NCBI RefSeq assembly: GCF_000218685.1
Contig: NW_006763290.1
Location: 3,188,908 to 3,252,907 of the forward strand
Direction: 5' to 3'
DNA: 64,000 nucleotides
Source: Serpula lacrymans var. lacrymans S7.9
Lineage: Eukaryota > Basidiomycota > Agaricomycetes > Boletales > Serpulaceae
Position 1 is the stretch's first letter. Every line of letters starts with the position of its first letter. Of this stretch, positions 9,673-21,691 are shown in pieces. The translations under genes were made by a program, and so were the position numbers. The notes under the pieces were generated by a model. That model did not search any database. It was not told the DNA's origin and saw only the letters and a program-made list of their open reading frames with translations.

Positions 9673-12439
9673 CACATGGAAGTAAAATTGTAAACACATT
9701 CTAAATCTTCTGTTTCATCTTGATGTTAATGCAGTGGATACATGCAGATAAAATTGAGAAGAAATTGTAGATATATTTAAAATTTTACCATGGTCATAAT
9801 TGTGGATACAATATGAACTGTTGACCATTAACATTGACCGTTAAGACTACTAACAGTAATGTGTGCATGTTTATTGTGTGGTTAACAGTGGTGTTATCAG
9901 CTAATATTGCATTTTATTCAGCATTTTTCTTGCTGGGAAAGTATATAGCCAATCAGAATTTTGTGAGTGAGAATATTCTGAAATGATTGGAGGTAAATAA
10001 CAAAATTATATTAGTTTTTCTCATGATGCAATTTGATAAATTTATCCCACAACACAAAGAAATAAAACAGTAGCAAAAACCAAAGTAAATTTACAAAGTA
10101 CTTTCACTTTTTGCTAGGCAGCCAAGCTAACATCATTATGTATTCATCTGCTTAGAAAAGTTTCAATTTTCTTTACCAAAATACATTGAAATAAAGTAGC
10201 AAACAATCATCATGCTTTTACATCTAAAGTTTTGAATGAGAACAGTGTTTATGATATCTTATTTCTGACCAGACATTTAAAAATGGTTGAGCAAAAACAC
10301 TAAATAAATGCAGCTAAAATTCACAATGGAAAAAGGGAGGAGATTGTGATTTTGAAGATTATTTGATTAATGATTTCTCTGTAGAAAAATTGTGGAAACA
10401 AACAGTAAGCATTTAAAATAATTCTAAACTATGCTCAAAATATTTGTCTGGCATAAGTTTAAAATACGTATAGCATGTTTTCTAGTGGAGAAAGTGGAGT
10501 AAAAAGTTTTAAAAGTGAGTAATCACTCAAACTTACTCCACTATTTTATCTCTGAGAAATATTTATGTAATTTTTGTCTTTGAATAGCATTTTTTCACAA
10601 TTTTAATTCAGAAAAAATAGGTTATTTACCCCGGTGTAGGGACATCCTATATAAGTATTTGGTATAGCCAGTAGTTTCATTGGATGTTGTGAACATTATG
10701 CAGGTACTCCAAAAAACCACCCAGGGGCATAATAAGGATATTTAATTAGTTTTTGAATACTATCTGATACTCTTAAAGGACACCTATAAATAAACAAGGA
10801 CATTCTAGAGAACTATTGGGACACTAGCAGTAAGAATAATAGTCTCATTGAATTTTCTTGACAATAGATGGGGTTCTCAAAGGACATCTATAGTATTATA
10901 AGTTGACATAGGTGGCAAGCATTGTGGAATATATAGACCACATTAAAAACAAGCAAACATGCAAGTAATAAGAAATTTGTGTACCCCCCAAGTCTATCAA
11001 ACAGTTTTCCTATACTTGGACCTGGTTTGTCCCACCAACGTATCTTCACCTTGAAAAGTGTCAATGTGATCCTATAATCAAACCAGCAACTACTTACCTG
11101 AAACCACTCAACATTGTCCATCCCATCTATGCGAACTTCAAGCTATGCAACCTCAAAAAATGTCCTAAATGTCAGTCAGAGAAGATTTTGTGGAAAGGAT
11201 AGACCATGAAGGGTCCTAGGGATGTCCATGGTTTGATATCAAAAGAACGGGCGCTGAGATACCAGCCACAATGCCGAGCTTATTAAGATGACAATAGTGG
11301 AGCTGGTGGTGATTATTGTCACGCTCAAACTAACTATATGTTCTGGGACAAGTGGGTGTTTTGGAATTTACCATGTATGCTTTTCCAAGTCAACCATAAA
11401 CTCATAGGTGTTTTGGATGTTTGGCTTTGATTAACATTGCACATACATGTTCAACTAATGTTCTATTTAGTCCCCATCTGTGCTTCAAGGGAGAGGAGTT
11501 GGGGCTGCCACCTGACCAAGTAGGTGTTGGAGAAGACCTCTGGCTAAGATTGACATCATTGTTTGAGATTTTCATAAGGACCAGTTTGAGGCATCATCAA
11601 TTAACTTAGGAATTGCACATATGCCTGACAAGCTTATTGGAGTTGTATGATTCAAAGTGGTAGCTTGGCTCATAACCTGTAAGCTGTCAATCTAGACAAT
11701 TGTGATTAATGTCAGATGCCCAGTGGAAATTGAAGACATGTTGATTAGTAATCAAAGCTTTGGTCTAACTATGTACTGTTTTATGGCAACAGCTATTAGC
11801 TTAATTTTGTTGCAACTTGAAAGTGACAAAACTGGAAAAACCCAGTCTCAGTCAAAGCTGCAAAGCAGCTATTGCTCTCCTAGGAGTCATTATATGTGAG
11901 CAAGTAGCACCTTCAGCTATATGTAGTAGAGGGTTTAGTATAGGAGCACCTCAGTCATTTTTATAGCCTCTTGACCAGTGGCTGAGATATTTTAAATTAC
12001 ATTTCATAGAGATTATCTTCAACTGATATCTATTGTAGTTTTACTTAAGTAAATAATATAGTCATTTATATTGCCTCTTGGATAGTGTTTCACTTGGTTT
12101 TATTAGGTAAACAATGTGGAACAACTACTTGCAAGAGTTGAGGGTGAGAAACAATCTGTACTGTACATTTTGGAATTGTCTGCAACAGAAGGGGCAGAAC
12201 TTAGCATGAACTAGTTTTTTTCTTTTTTTTTCTTCATTCACTTGGTTCGCTATGCTGTTCAGTGCTGCTGCTGTTTCTTCACCACAGATACAGTAATATA
12301 AAACATGCATAATTGTTGTACAAGAGAATCAACAAATTTAGACTGCTACGTACATGCTACTGATGGTTCATATGTATTCAGGCTTGATACAAAATATATC
12401 CATCAATGCAATAATCTGTTCCAGCTTTAGGTAGCGGTT
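9673..12439. other. No recognised gene; AT-rich
   Basis: About 2.8 kb rich in A+T with no long frame or known motif. Around 10640-10900 the word AAGGACAYCTAT recurs loosely. Nothing here supports a gene. Confidence 0.4.
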
Positions 12440-13575
12440 GTTCTCGGTGAGATCTGTGGATATAATTTACCAGGAGTGGCTTGGGATCTTATTTGGATGT
12501 AATGGTGCTGCCTTTTTCTGATGATATATTTTAGTTCTTTGGCAGGTTTCACATCCGGTTACATATCCTTGGATATCTTTGTCCATGTATGGCCACCAAT
12601 ATGTCCGGGTAACTAACTCCTTTGTTGTATACCAGCCTGGGTGACCAACAACAATAGAGTCGTGATGGTCTCTAATGATCTGCTCTCTCAATTTTTGGAC
12701 TTTCGGCACATACATTTGACCTTTAAAGTATATGAATCCTTTATCGGTCCACTAACCGCCTGGGTGGTTTTGTAACTTGTCATCAACCTTTTTATGACTT
12801 TGTCAACATGTCCCATTCTTTTCTTGATCCATTTAAATATCTCTACAGCTTTGTCATCTGCTTTGTATAATTCTTTTCTTTGTTTTGCTGTTAGAGTCAT
12901 GTTAATTTTAAATATATCGGATTTTAGTATGATTACATCTTCATTATCATTTTGCCCTTTGTCATGGTCTGCTCGTCTTGACAGAAGATTGGCTTCAATG
13001 TGGGTAGCTCCTGGTTTGTGGTGAAGAGTAAAATGATAATTCGCCAGTTCACTAACCCATATCACCTGTCTTCTGTTTAGATTCTGAGGTTGTTTGAAGT
13101 ATGTGAGATTCTGATGGTCCATCCAGATCTCAAACTCTTTGGCTGCATCCATTAGGTAATGGCACTGTTCCTCTAAAGCTATTATTATTGCCAATAGTTT
13201 TTTGTTGTAGATCTCATAGTTTCTCTCAGTTGGATTAAGAGATTTGACAAATAAACTATTGGTTTCCAGACATTGTTCTGTTCTTGAGAGAGGACTGCTT
13301 CCAATGCATAATCACTACTATCCATCTCCACTCTATATTGACTGTCATTGGTCGGTAGGGCGAGTACTGGGGTTGAACTGATTCTCTTTTTTTATCTCTT
13401 TAAATGCTCCTGTCTGTTCAGTTTCCCATATGAACTCCTCCTATCCAGTGAGCTTTGTCACCAGTTTTGCAATCAACCCAAATTCTTGTATGAAACATCT
13501 ATAAAAGTTTACAAATCCCAAAAAGGCCTGTACTTCTTTTTTATTTTTACATTCTGGCAATTCTAGGACTTCTTT
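12440..13575 (-). pseudogene. Gypsy F2-like pol fragment (RT end, RNase H, integrase zinc domain)
   Basis: Read on the minus strand, 13575-13200 gives the end of a reverse transcriptase (thumb/connection, FLGFVNFYR-like) with stops; 13194-12688 gives RNase H (EIWMDHQNLTYF, then NLNRRQ and HKPGATHIEANLLSRR); 12715-12467 gives the integrase H2C2 domain (HHDSIVVGHPGW ... CETCQRTK). The closest relative in the window is F2 at 51986-58380, which reads GHPGRYKTKEL and GCEVCQRTK in the same places. Both ends are truncated, no LTR is attached, and several frame changes are present, so it is a dead fragment. Confidence 0.85.
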
Positions 13576-13689
13576 GTGAGCTGGCAGTGCCTGAGTACAA
13601 ATGCTTGTACTGTAATAATATCAGTAAGGTACAGTGACTCCAAAGACCATTGCAATGTTTGGCCTAAACATGTTGTGCAAAGTGCACTA

Positions 13690-13941
13690 CTAACAGGCAT
13701 GAGAATGTTGCTTGACTTTGGTGGGCTGCGCCTCCCCCGCTACTGCCGCCTCTGTTTTCTCCTTCTCCTCCTCCTCTCTCTCAACCCGCTGTTTTTGCTG
13801 TTTGACCCTCTGGGCTTCTACTGCCTGTTTTGCTTCCTCCTCTGCCCTTTTTTGCTCCGCCTTGAGCTGACACTTGGCCTCTGCCATCTGTGCATGGAGT
13901 TGGGCCATCTTTGCAATTGTGGTCTCGGGGGCGCTAAACAT
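13690..13941 (-). pseudogene. Family B gag-like N-terminus
   Basis: An 83-residue frame beginning with TTIAKMAQLHAQMAEAK, followed by a highly charged K/E/A/Q-rich stretch expected to form a coiled coil. The same start is found at 23172-23408 on the plus strand, and both lie about 220 bp inside a family B LTR, so this is the 5' end of the element's first frame, probably Gag. Only the N-terminus survives; the match to the other copy is lost near 13725. The retroelement class of family B cannot be fixed from this fragment. Confidence 0.65.
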
Positions 13942-14160
13942 GGTGGTAATAGGATTATTGGTGGTGGGAAGGGTGGTCTAAGTTTTTGAACAAGACTGTT
14001 CAACTGAAGGAATTCTGAGCCAACCCCCCGTGTTATATATTTTCATTCAAACTCAGCCGGACTCCACACGTCACTCACTACCGGGAAATTTGTCCACCGG
14101 AGCCTTTTTCCCCAAAGGCTAGTTTTGGGTCTCAAGGGTTCAACCCTAAAAGGGGGATAC

Positions 14161-14385
14161 TGTTATATTTGTACCGGAAGACAGAACTCTGGCATCTCCC
14201 AAGAAGTTGTTCTCTGGGCCCGCCCCCGAACCATTGGTATACTCGGGATTATGTTCCTTGTGGTCTGCCGAACTCTATGCTCTATTCCCACATGGTACTC
14301 TGGTTGTCCGCTCCAATACTCCTGCACTAGACTTTTAGTCTGCCATACAGTCTCCTCACATGTTCTAGTATTCCTTGTGGACGTT
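14161..14385 (-). repeat. Family B LTR, truncated
   Basis: It starts TGTTATATTTGTACCGG next to the leader (AAAGGGGGATAC) and matches the inner 225 bp of the LTR at 22342-22953 in reverse. It breaks near 14385, where a family A LTR piece begins. Confidence 0.75.
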
Positions 14386-14511
14386 AGGCAGCGCAGCGCA
14401 GGTGGAGTTTAAACAACATGGAAAGTGCGGCATGGCACAGTGTGTGAAAACTACAGAAGAAAGTTAAAAAGGATAATAAAATTTAAAGGTCCAAAAATTG
14501 TGTATTGTAAC
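14386..14511 (-). repeat. Family A-type LTR fragment
   Basis: The stretch with GGTCCAAAAATTGTGTATTGTAACA matches the ends of the inverted LTRs at 15230-15642 and 26616-27031. It is only about 125 bp and is joined directly to the truncated family B LTR. Confidence 0.6.
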
Positions 14512-14869
14512 AGATAATAGTATTGCTATACATAAATATATACCTAAAGATGTCTTATGGATGCCTCAAATCCATCAGGACCTTGGAAGGCAGAATTGTC
14601 AAGACTTAATAATAGCTCAGATATCTATCAAGAGTGAAGGTAAGACCACACTGCATCTCAGCAACCTATTACGCTCTTTGTCACTCATCATCCTGTGACC
14701 CAGCCTCGTTGTCTAGGATGGACAGTCTCTCACCCACCCGGGTTGTCGAGGATGGGCAAACTAATATCATGTCTAATATGGTCTGGCTGGTAAACTTCAC
14801 CGGACTCCGCTGGCCCCATCTATATAGGAATATTATCAGGTAATAATGCCCCATCTAAGACAGGCAATT
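14512..14869. other. No recognised gene
   Basis: About 360 bp without a convincing frame. A word close to GTTGTCNAGGATGGNCA occurs twice between 14707 and 14760. Confidence 0.35.
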
Positions 14870-15229
14870 ATAACTATATGGGCTGAAGCTGTCACCCCTT
14901 CTCCAACTAGCAGAGGCAAGTGCCTGGCCTGGTCAGAGGTATCCAAAGAAGAAGCTTTGTATGTAAATTCTAATCAGCAATGGTTTCACCCCACTGTTGA
15001 GCTAAAGTACTCCCTTTGACACTGGGGGCTGTGTATAGTTTGATTTGATCTCTCTAGTATCTTGTCCTGAGGAGCATGCCTGTAGGATTAGGGCACACAC
15101 TTTGTTCCTGCCAGCTAGCAAAAGCTCAACACTGGTCTAGCACCAAAGTCTTACTGTTTGAAAGACTCCACTTAACCCTGTGGTCCGGGTTTGCACAAAA
15201 GTGTGAGAGAGTAAAAGAGTGAGTCCTAA
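14870..15229 (-). repeat. Leader fragment of a family A gypsy element
   Basis: On the minus strand this resembles the untranslated leader of A1 (2132-2500), including the CTCTGACCAGGCC and GCCTCTGCTAG parts and the block ending in TTAGGAC next to the LTR. It stops before the terminal hairpin and before gag, so only LTR plus leader remain. Confidence 0.7.
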
Positions 15230-15642
15230 TGTAACAACCAAAGTTTGTATACTCTGAAGCACGTCAAAGACAAGCAAGGAGGGGTGAATAAAGGAGAGGG
15301 TAATCTCCCTTAGGTAGTACCAAGTTTGTTATGGGTAAATAACAGGAGGACTCACTGAGGAGTTTCCTGGATCTATTGGGTTTATATACTACTACAGAGT
15401 GTTTCTACATATGTACTATACAGTTGATGATAGCAGTGGTTGATTATGTCATAGGACATAGCCCGTGTGATCAGCCCCACTGCATGAGAGACTTGTAGTT
15501 AAAAATAAAGAAGCAGCGCAGCGCAAGAAAGTGGAGTTTAAATAAAATAAAAAGTGCCACCTGGCACAGTGTGTGAAAACTACAAAAGAAAGTTAGAGTG
15601 GAGAATGAAATTTTAAAGGTCCAAAAATTGTGTATTGTAACA
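15230..15642 (-). repeat. Family A-type LTR (5' LTR of a truncated copy)
   Basis: 413 bp, plus-strand ends TGTAACAACC and GTATTGTAACA, related to the A1 LTR in reverse. It contains the GAGGAGTTTCCTGGATCTATTGGG region also found in the other copies. The adjoining leader on its left shows it is a 5' LTR. The right border abuts the KDZ fossil. Confidence 0.8.
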
Positions 15643-15654
15643 TGTAGTCCCTTT

Positions 15655-18250
15655 ACTCACTGTGGACGTGTGATTACTCAAATTCTTCAGGGAACTCTTT
15701 TTGCATATGCCGCCAGGGCTAACTGCCTTTAGTGATACAATTGAGTCCTTTCTCTTTGGTAGAGGCTACAAGCTCACCACAAAAGTATAGATTTCACCAC
15801 TGGTTGCATTGTATTCTCTGGAACTATTTTGCATGATAGCCTGCGCCATTGATTCAGTAGTGTGCTGCATTGGTATACCACTCTACTTAGACCCGCAGAC
15901 AGTCTTGTACAGCAAAGAATCAAAAATGCATGGTTAGATCACCGGGAGACAGCTCCACAACACCCAGTAAATGGTCAAGATATGTTGTGAGTATTGTAGC
16001 AACTATTAGGATGTATTCTGAGGTTATATCTAGTGTCAATTGCATGGTGTGCCTTGATGCATGCTTCACTCAGAAATATGGCCAAGATGGAGACAGGTTT
16101 GGTGGCTGTGTCAGGGGATAAGACCCTGTCTTTCTAAATGAGGAAGAAGTGGAAAAAATGGAAGCTCATGTCAACAATTGTTGAACGCAGGGAGAAAGTG
16201 ATACAAATTTAAACCGGGAGCAAGCTTGTGAAGAAGAAAACAGCTATGAAGATGGCATGAAGGTCCCCATATTGGTCTTAAATAGTTGTCAAGAGTTATT
16301 TCTCACCGCAGACAAAAAACAAGAGAAAGCAAGTACAAGATTTCTCCCGGACAAGGGGCTTATGGCTCTTCTCTGCTGACACGACCAAGTTCTCTGGCTT
16401 GCCAATATGACATCTACAGGAGACAAACAATATTACACATTGGTGCTGTTGCAACATCTTTTCGAAATTTTACCGTTGTCTATGACAGTAGGGGTCTTTT
16501 ACAACATCAGATGTCAGCTTCATTGCAGCTGCTTGAAGTGGGGCTTCCTCAAACCATATCTTTCTTGCATTATGTTCACAATCTCAGTGTTTTATGCCTA
16601 CGGCCACTTGTGGTCTTGTCAGATAATTTACCATCCTTGCAAATGCTCAGGTTTTGGGCTTACAGACGGTAAAGGATGTGAGTGCTTTTGGAGTTCAATC
16701 AAAAAGCTGATACCTTCTCTGCATATTTTGGGGGTCAGTCCACGTATATATCTTACTCACATATCTATTTCTGATTCCATTGCATGCATTATCACCAGAG
16801 AATTTTTGTCTTGGGCAATCAAGTTAAATTCTTGAATGACCAGTCTCTGCTTAGACTCGGTCAGTGGCTAAATAGGTGCTGGTATCAGTCTTTAGAGAAG
16901 AGCAAGGCAGCAGAGGCAGTTTTGCAGGCAATAAATGTAGACCAACATATTTTGCGCAGGGAATAGAACTTACAAATAGCTGAATAAACAAAGCCTGTCC
17001 CTGGTATGTTTATTACTAGCCCTAGATTTTTACTCAAGTATTTTTTTTTCGGGATGCTCCTGAAACAAAGGAACTCAAATGGTAGAACACATTATGGCTC
17101 TACAGAAGAACCTAATAGATAACAAAGGCACTTTGTAACAGCTTGAAATAAAACTACTCAGTGAAAAAAATATTGACACTGTTAGCCTTAAAACACAGAT
17201 ACAAGGATACCATGAAAGATGCCTTCTGACTGAAGGAAAAATATCTCACACACTGAAACCACTCGGGGTAGAAGAACACGCTGATCTCAAAAGGCTCAAG
17301 AGTAATTTATATGTACAATTACGGATGAACATGCTTGCCATCAAGCAATGACTACAGCATTGCTTACACCAGCAAAGTTTGAGCAATCCTATCAGTGTAC
17401 TACTAGTGGTGAGCATAGTGGTCCTTTCACCTTTCTTTGCCTTCCACTAAATATTACTGCAGTCCATAAACTCAACGGACATGTATTATCTTTGGTGAAG
17501 CGTTATCAGCCCGGTATCCTCAAATTTACCAGCACCTACAATAGTCTCTGTGACCAGTTGTGTCTGTTAGGGTAAATCTCCCTCCAACACAGTTTTGCCT
17601 CAATGTATTTCGCAAGACGGTTTACTCAAGCTCAATGTGGATGACAATATCTGGCAAGATATCAGTTTGGTGGACAATTCTGATGGAGTCACCACCACAT
17701 TACATCCTGAATGGCTTATAGACAGCAATAATTGGAGAGGTATCTAGTGCATGCTGGAAGTGGATTAATGCAAGGAGGAACAGCAGTGGATCATGTGTGA
17801 ATGTTGTTTCCTCCAACGATGGCTAAAAGATGAGTGGAAGGCTATTAAAATAGCTTGGTTGACTGCAGGTATGACACTACTCTTTATATACATGTCATGC
17901 ATCATACTTATCCTTATATAACAGCAGGAAGTAGTCTAGATTTGTTGTAGCTCAATGGTCAATAGATTTGTTGTATCAACTTGACCATTGAGCTACCAAG
18001 CTATGTAGAATGTGCGCACATTGGCAGTCTAAAACCCACAGTATTGAGCATGTATGGCCTATGTCAGACACTTGGGGCCCATCCGGAGAATACCTTAGGC
18101 TTACCAACAGTATCATGCCAGCTATAAACAGAGAGTCACCCAAGATGTTGAGTCCAGCCTCCTCGGTTCTGTAAGCGATGATTCAATCCTTGAGGACAAT
18201 GACCAGCACTCAAAAACTAATGGGGAGTTTTTTGAAGTGGCTGAAGACGT
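15655..18250 (+). pseudogene. KDZ (Kyakuja-Dileera-Zisupton) transposase fossil
   Basis: Reading through stops and frame changes gives the conserved order of fungal KDZ transposases: a VCLDACFTQK motif (about 16050), a FLNEEEVEKMEAHV-like part (16130), LMALLC.HDQVLWLANMT (16360), the large conserved block with GVFYNIRCQL, FYAYGHLWSCQIIYHP and GFGLTDGKGCECFWSSIKKL (16407-16835), then a helical tail with LLKLNVDDNIWQDI (17620) and WLKDEWKAIK (17825). The longest frame is 142 codons. At least six disruptions are visible. The 5' part is lost where the family A LTR (15230-15642) abuts, so the element is dead. The limit at 18250 is approximate. Confidence 0.85.
17947..17996. repeat. Foldback sequence with 16-bp perfect arms
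   Basis: Arms GTAGCTCAATGGTCAA (17947-17962) and its exact reverse complement (17981-17996) flank an 18-base loop, which itself holds GTTG/CAAC pairing around TAT. The arm resembles a tRNA A box on either strand. It sits in the decayed KDZ tail; function, if any, unknown. Confidence 0.7.
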
Positions 18251-20544
18251 TGCACTGATGGACATGTACCACCGTGGTGATGAGCAGTGTTTTAATGGGC
18301 CTAATAATGAGGAAATATGAGAGGAGCTGGGTTATTCCCTAATTAAATCTGTTGAGTCTCCCAGGAAGAGAATTGGGATAATGTCTCTCAGACTATAGCA
18401 TCTTGTAGTGTACAACTTCATAATTTGCTGAAGTACAGTTGTTCAATAGGAAGACTGATACCTATGATATTAATCAGATTAATGCTTTCTATATAGCTAA
18501 CTCCTACACAAAGGCCTTATGGGCAAACCTTCTCTCAGCACCATCTTTGTGACCAGAGGGTTACCACACAGGCAGCTGCCAGTCCTAAGGGGATATAAAT
18601 TGTACATGCTATTTGAAGAGATTAAAACAGATTTACCTGTATTACACCAAGGCATTGGAAGAAGTGCCAGATTGAGTGTACTTACCATACAAGCAATTTG
18701 AACGAGATGAGAAGGAGAAGTACCCTATTGCATCTCCAAATACATCATTTATGTATAGCTTTGGTACTTTATTCTACAATACTACTCTTATGAGTATATT
18801 TTTATTTGAGCCTACACTAATATTTCAAGCAGTAGATAAACCATTTCCAGTCCGACTTTCCTACTCTATAGTTATGAGAAAATATTTCCCTATTGGGATT
18901 CAAAAACTCGGACATTTCCACTCTCGCTTTAATGCTTGTTTCTCACTATAGTTGCACCTCAGTTTTATTCACATATAACTGAGGTTAGTAGACACAGTTT
19001 TCACTTTCAGGATGACTTATTTATTTTGCTGTAGTTATACTTTCCTAGGTACAGCATAAATCCAGAGTTTTATTCACATATAACTGAGTTATTATTTCCT
19101 AGATTCCAATATATATATGGTAGTGTTCTAACCAACTGAGCTACCAGCCCTTGGATATCAACACTCAATTGCACAATATTGTCTAACAAGGCCCAGGCTT
19201 TGACTTTGACAATTCCAACATATGTGAGTACCATCTTGATCAATGTAGAAGACGAATGAGTTTCTAAGAAAAATTCGTTTGCAGTATGCATCAGGAAAAA
19301 TATATAATTGAATTCATTGGATAGGAGGGTCAATTCACTAGTATAAGAAAGGAATTGTAGAGATGACTCAGCAAGTAGTGATACAACTGTTACAGTTGCC
19401 CCTGAAGGTTTAAACCAATTCTAATCAATAATTACACCTACCCCCATAAAACCCAAATTCAAACCTATATAATAAAAGCACCATCCAGCATAGCATTGCT
19501 AGCAGAACTTGGCAATGATCTTCATAAAATCTAAACCTAATCATGATACTGGGTCCAAAGATAAAAACAGAACTTAGAATGGATTCACTATTCCCAAGAG
19601 CTTGCATATACACCTTCTCTAAGCTCTGATGGCAGACAACAATATGTCAAATTAGTAGGTTTGATCACTACAATGAAATCTAATTGCCCACAAAAATGAG
19701 CTTGGTATGCCTGTTCGGTGTAACAAACTCAAGGTTGATGTTGCTTATTGTAAAGCTTTACTAGTATTGATATACAGTGTAATAGACCAAAATTTCAGGT
19801 GCACAAGCCAAACACAAAAGATATTAGAGAAATACAAATACTTTAAAAATTTAGAAGCAATATTTGATAGCATCTCCAAAGAGTAAGGGAGTGTTATAAT
19901 AGACATACCAGCACCTACTTCTGCTTTACTTTTTCTGTACCTTTACTTTTTGTTTCCAAGTCACATGACTGATCACTTGACCATTTACTTTACTTTACTT
20001 TTCAGACTTTCCATAGTCACATGAACAATCACATGCTAGACATTGGACTTTAAAATTTATTTACAACTGTATAGTACCTCATGTACATATACTGTAGTAT
20101 ATATATTGGAGCAATACATGTGGAAGGACTCGGTGAATGCAAATATGTAGCTTGTACTCTGGTGCTAGCTTTTTCTCACATGGTTGACTTGCGATTAGGT
20201 AGTTCTGTGTAATAAATTTTCATTCAGATGTATATATGGATTATTGCACTATTTCAACCTTCAGGTTTGACACAGCACAACTGCCATAACAAACCAAAGC
20301 AAATGCTTGACATGGTGATTTGAGGTTCTCACTCACAGCTGAGCCAAAAAATCTTATGGTCATGGTTTTCACACATCCCAACAACCAATAAATATGTGAA
20401 CTTAGCATTATACCATATCACACTCAAATCCACATACATATAAGGTCAGAATGGTGTAATTCATTATCTTCCTATTGTTCATTGTTCAAATAATATTCAG
20501 ATTTCTCCAGGTACCCATTTTCTCATTACAAGCCATACTAATAT
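18251..20544. other. No recognised gene; decayed repeats
   Basis: Short frames only (for example 18676-18951, with no motif I know). Around 19893-20270 the sequence has the make-up of an old LTR: it begins TGTTATAATAG, has a TATATATATTGGAG box near 20100 and an AATAAA-like region near 20210, but no partner was found. An A-box-like piece of tRNA lies at about 19120-19150 (minus) without a B box. Confidence 0.4.
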
Positions 20545-21112
20545 GTTCAACTACAAGCTTTTTAACTGTAACAGCTTTAATATATGCTATTGGAGCTGGA
20601 ATTACCATGGCTGCAGGCACCAGACTTGCCCTCCAACTGTTCCTTGTTAATATATTTAAATTGTACTCATTCAAATTATAAGACCCAAAAGAGCCCTATA
20701 TCGTTATTTATTGTCACTACCTCCCATATTAGGATTGGGTAGTTTATGCACTTGCTGCCTAGTCATTTCTCTGGCTCCCTCCCCAGAATAGAACCCTTAT
20801 TCCCCATTACCCGTTAACCTATGGTAGACCTTTATCTTACCATCAAAAGTTGATAGGACAGATATTTTAATAAAGCATCACCAGCACAAGGCCATGCAAC
20901 TCAAGAAGTTATTATGAATTACCAAATGAGCAGCAAGCCACATTGGTTTTTTTATCTGATAAATACACACCTCCCAGAAGTTGGGGCTTTGATTGCAAGT
21001 ATTAGCTCTGGAATTACCACAGTTATCTATGTAGCAAGATATTATCAAATAAACTATAACTGATTTAATGCCTTTGCAGAAATACATATGACTACTAGCA
21101 GGGTCAACCAGA
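20545..21112 (-). pseudogene. Decayed 18S rRNA gene 5' fragment
   Basis: On the minus strand this reads as the first 600 or so bases of nuclear 18S rRNA. Recognisable parts, in plus-strand order, are ACAAGCTTTTTAACTG, GCTATTGGAGCTGGAATTACC, CCAGACTTGCCCTCCAA, CAAAAGAGCCCTATATCG, TTATTGTCACTACCTCCC and CATATGACTACTAGCAGGG, which is the mature 5' end. A block of about 50 bases near that end is missing, and most positions that are CpG in conserved 18S are TpG or CpA here. It is a fragment among transposons, not a working rDNA unit. Confidence 0.85.
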
Positions 21113-21371
21113 AAACTACTATTACCTAGACTTGCACCTCACAACACATATTAAGCCCCCAAAGGAGATTCACAAGACACCTCCCGAACAAAGGTCAGAG
21201 TTCATCAACCTAGACAGATATCAAAAGGCTCCCCCATTCCAGCTCCAGACAGCAAACACCTTCACAGAGTAAGCATCCCCAGTCTAAAAAGCCAGTCAAG
21301 AAATGCCCCCACCTTGTTCCCCCATTCTCACAAATTTCAGACACAATTCTCTGTGTTTGCTAAGAACAAAA
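21113..21371. other. Unassigned flank beyond the 18S 5' end
   Basis: This CpG-poor stretch lies where the external transcribed spacer would be if the rDNA fragment extended upstream. I cannot confirm that, since spacer sequence is not conserved between species. Confidence 0.3.
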
Positions 21372-21691
21372 TATTAAGAACAAAGCTTGAAGGAAGTGTC
21401 TAGCCACTTGCTGAGAGCAATCAGGGACTGGAACTAGAGTCCAATGTGAGTAACTTTATTATTAGAGAGTATGACAGGTATACAGTACCTAGAGTCCAAT
21501 GTGAGTAACTAGAGAATAGGAAGCATTGGACTCTGCAGTACTGTCCAAATTCTTGTAAACAAAGGTAAACAAAGCAGCCACAAAGGCAAAATAATAGAGA
21601 ACACAATCAATAGTGAATGATAGAAGAATAGATAGAGAAAGGAATGAAAATATATAGGTAGCACAAAGGTGTAGAATCATCAAAACTAACA
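21372..21691 (-). mobile_element. 320-bp non-autonomous element (copy 1) with TSD
   Basis: Flanked by CAAAA at 21367-21371 and 21692-21696. On the minus strand it begins TGTTAGTTTTG and ends TTCTTAATA. A second copy of exactly the same length lies at 30359-30678 inside gypsy A2, also with a perfect 5-bp duplication, and a truncated one at 39564-39774. The size, 5-bp duplication and TGTTA start suggest a solo LTR, but the end is TAATA rather than TRACA. GTTACTCACATTGGACTCTAG occurs twice inside it. Confidence 0.85.

Noticed and set aside
19110..19155. Minus-strand tRNA gene (TAGCTCAGTTGGTTAGA)
   Set aside because: A good A box but no B box or closing acceptor stem follows; at most a tRNA fragment.
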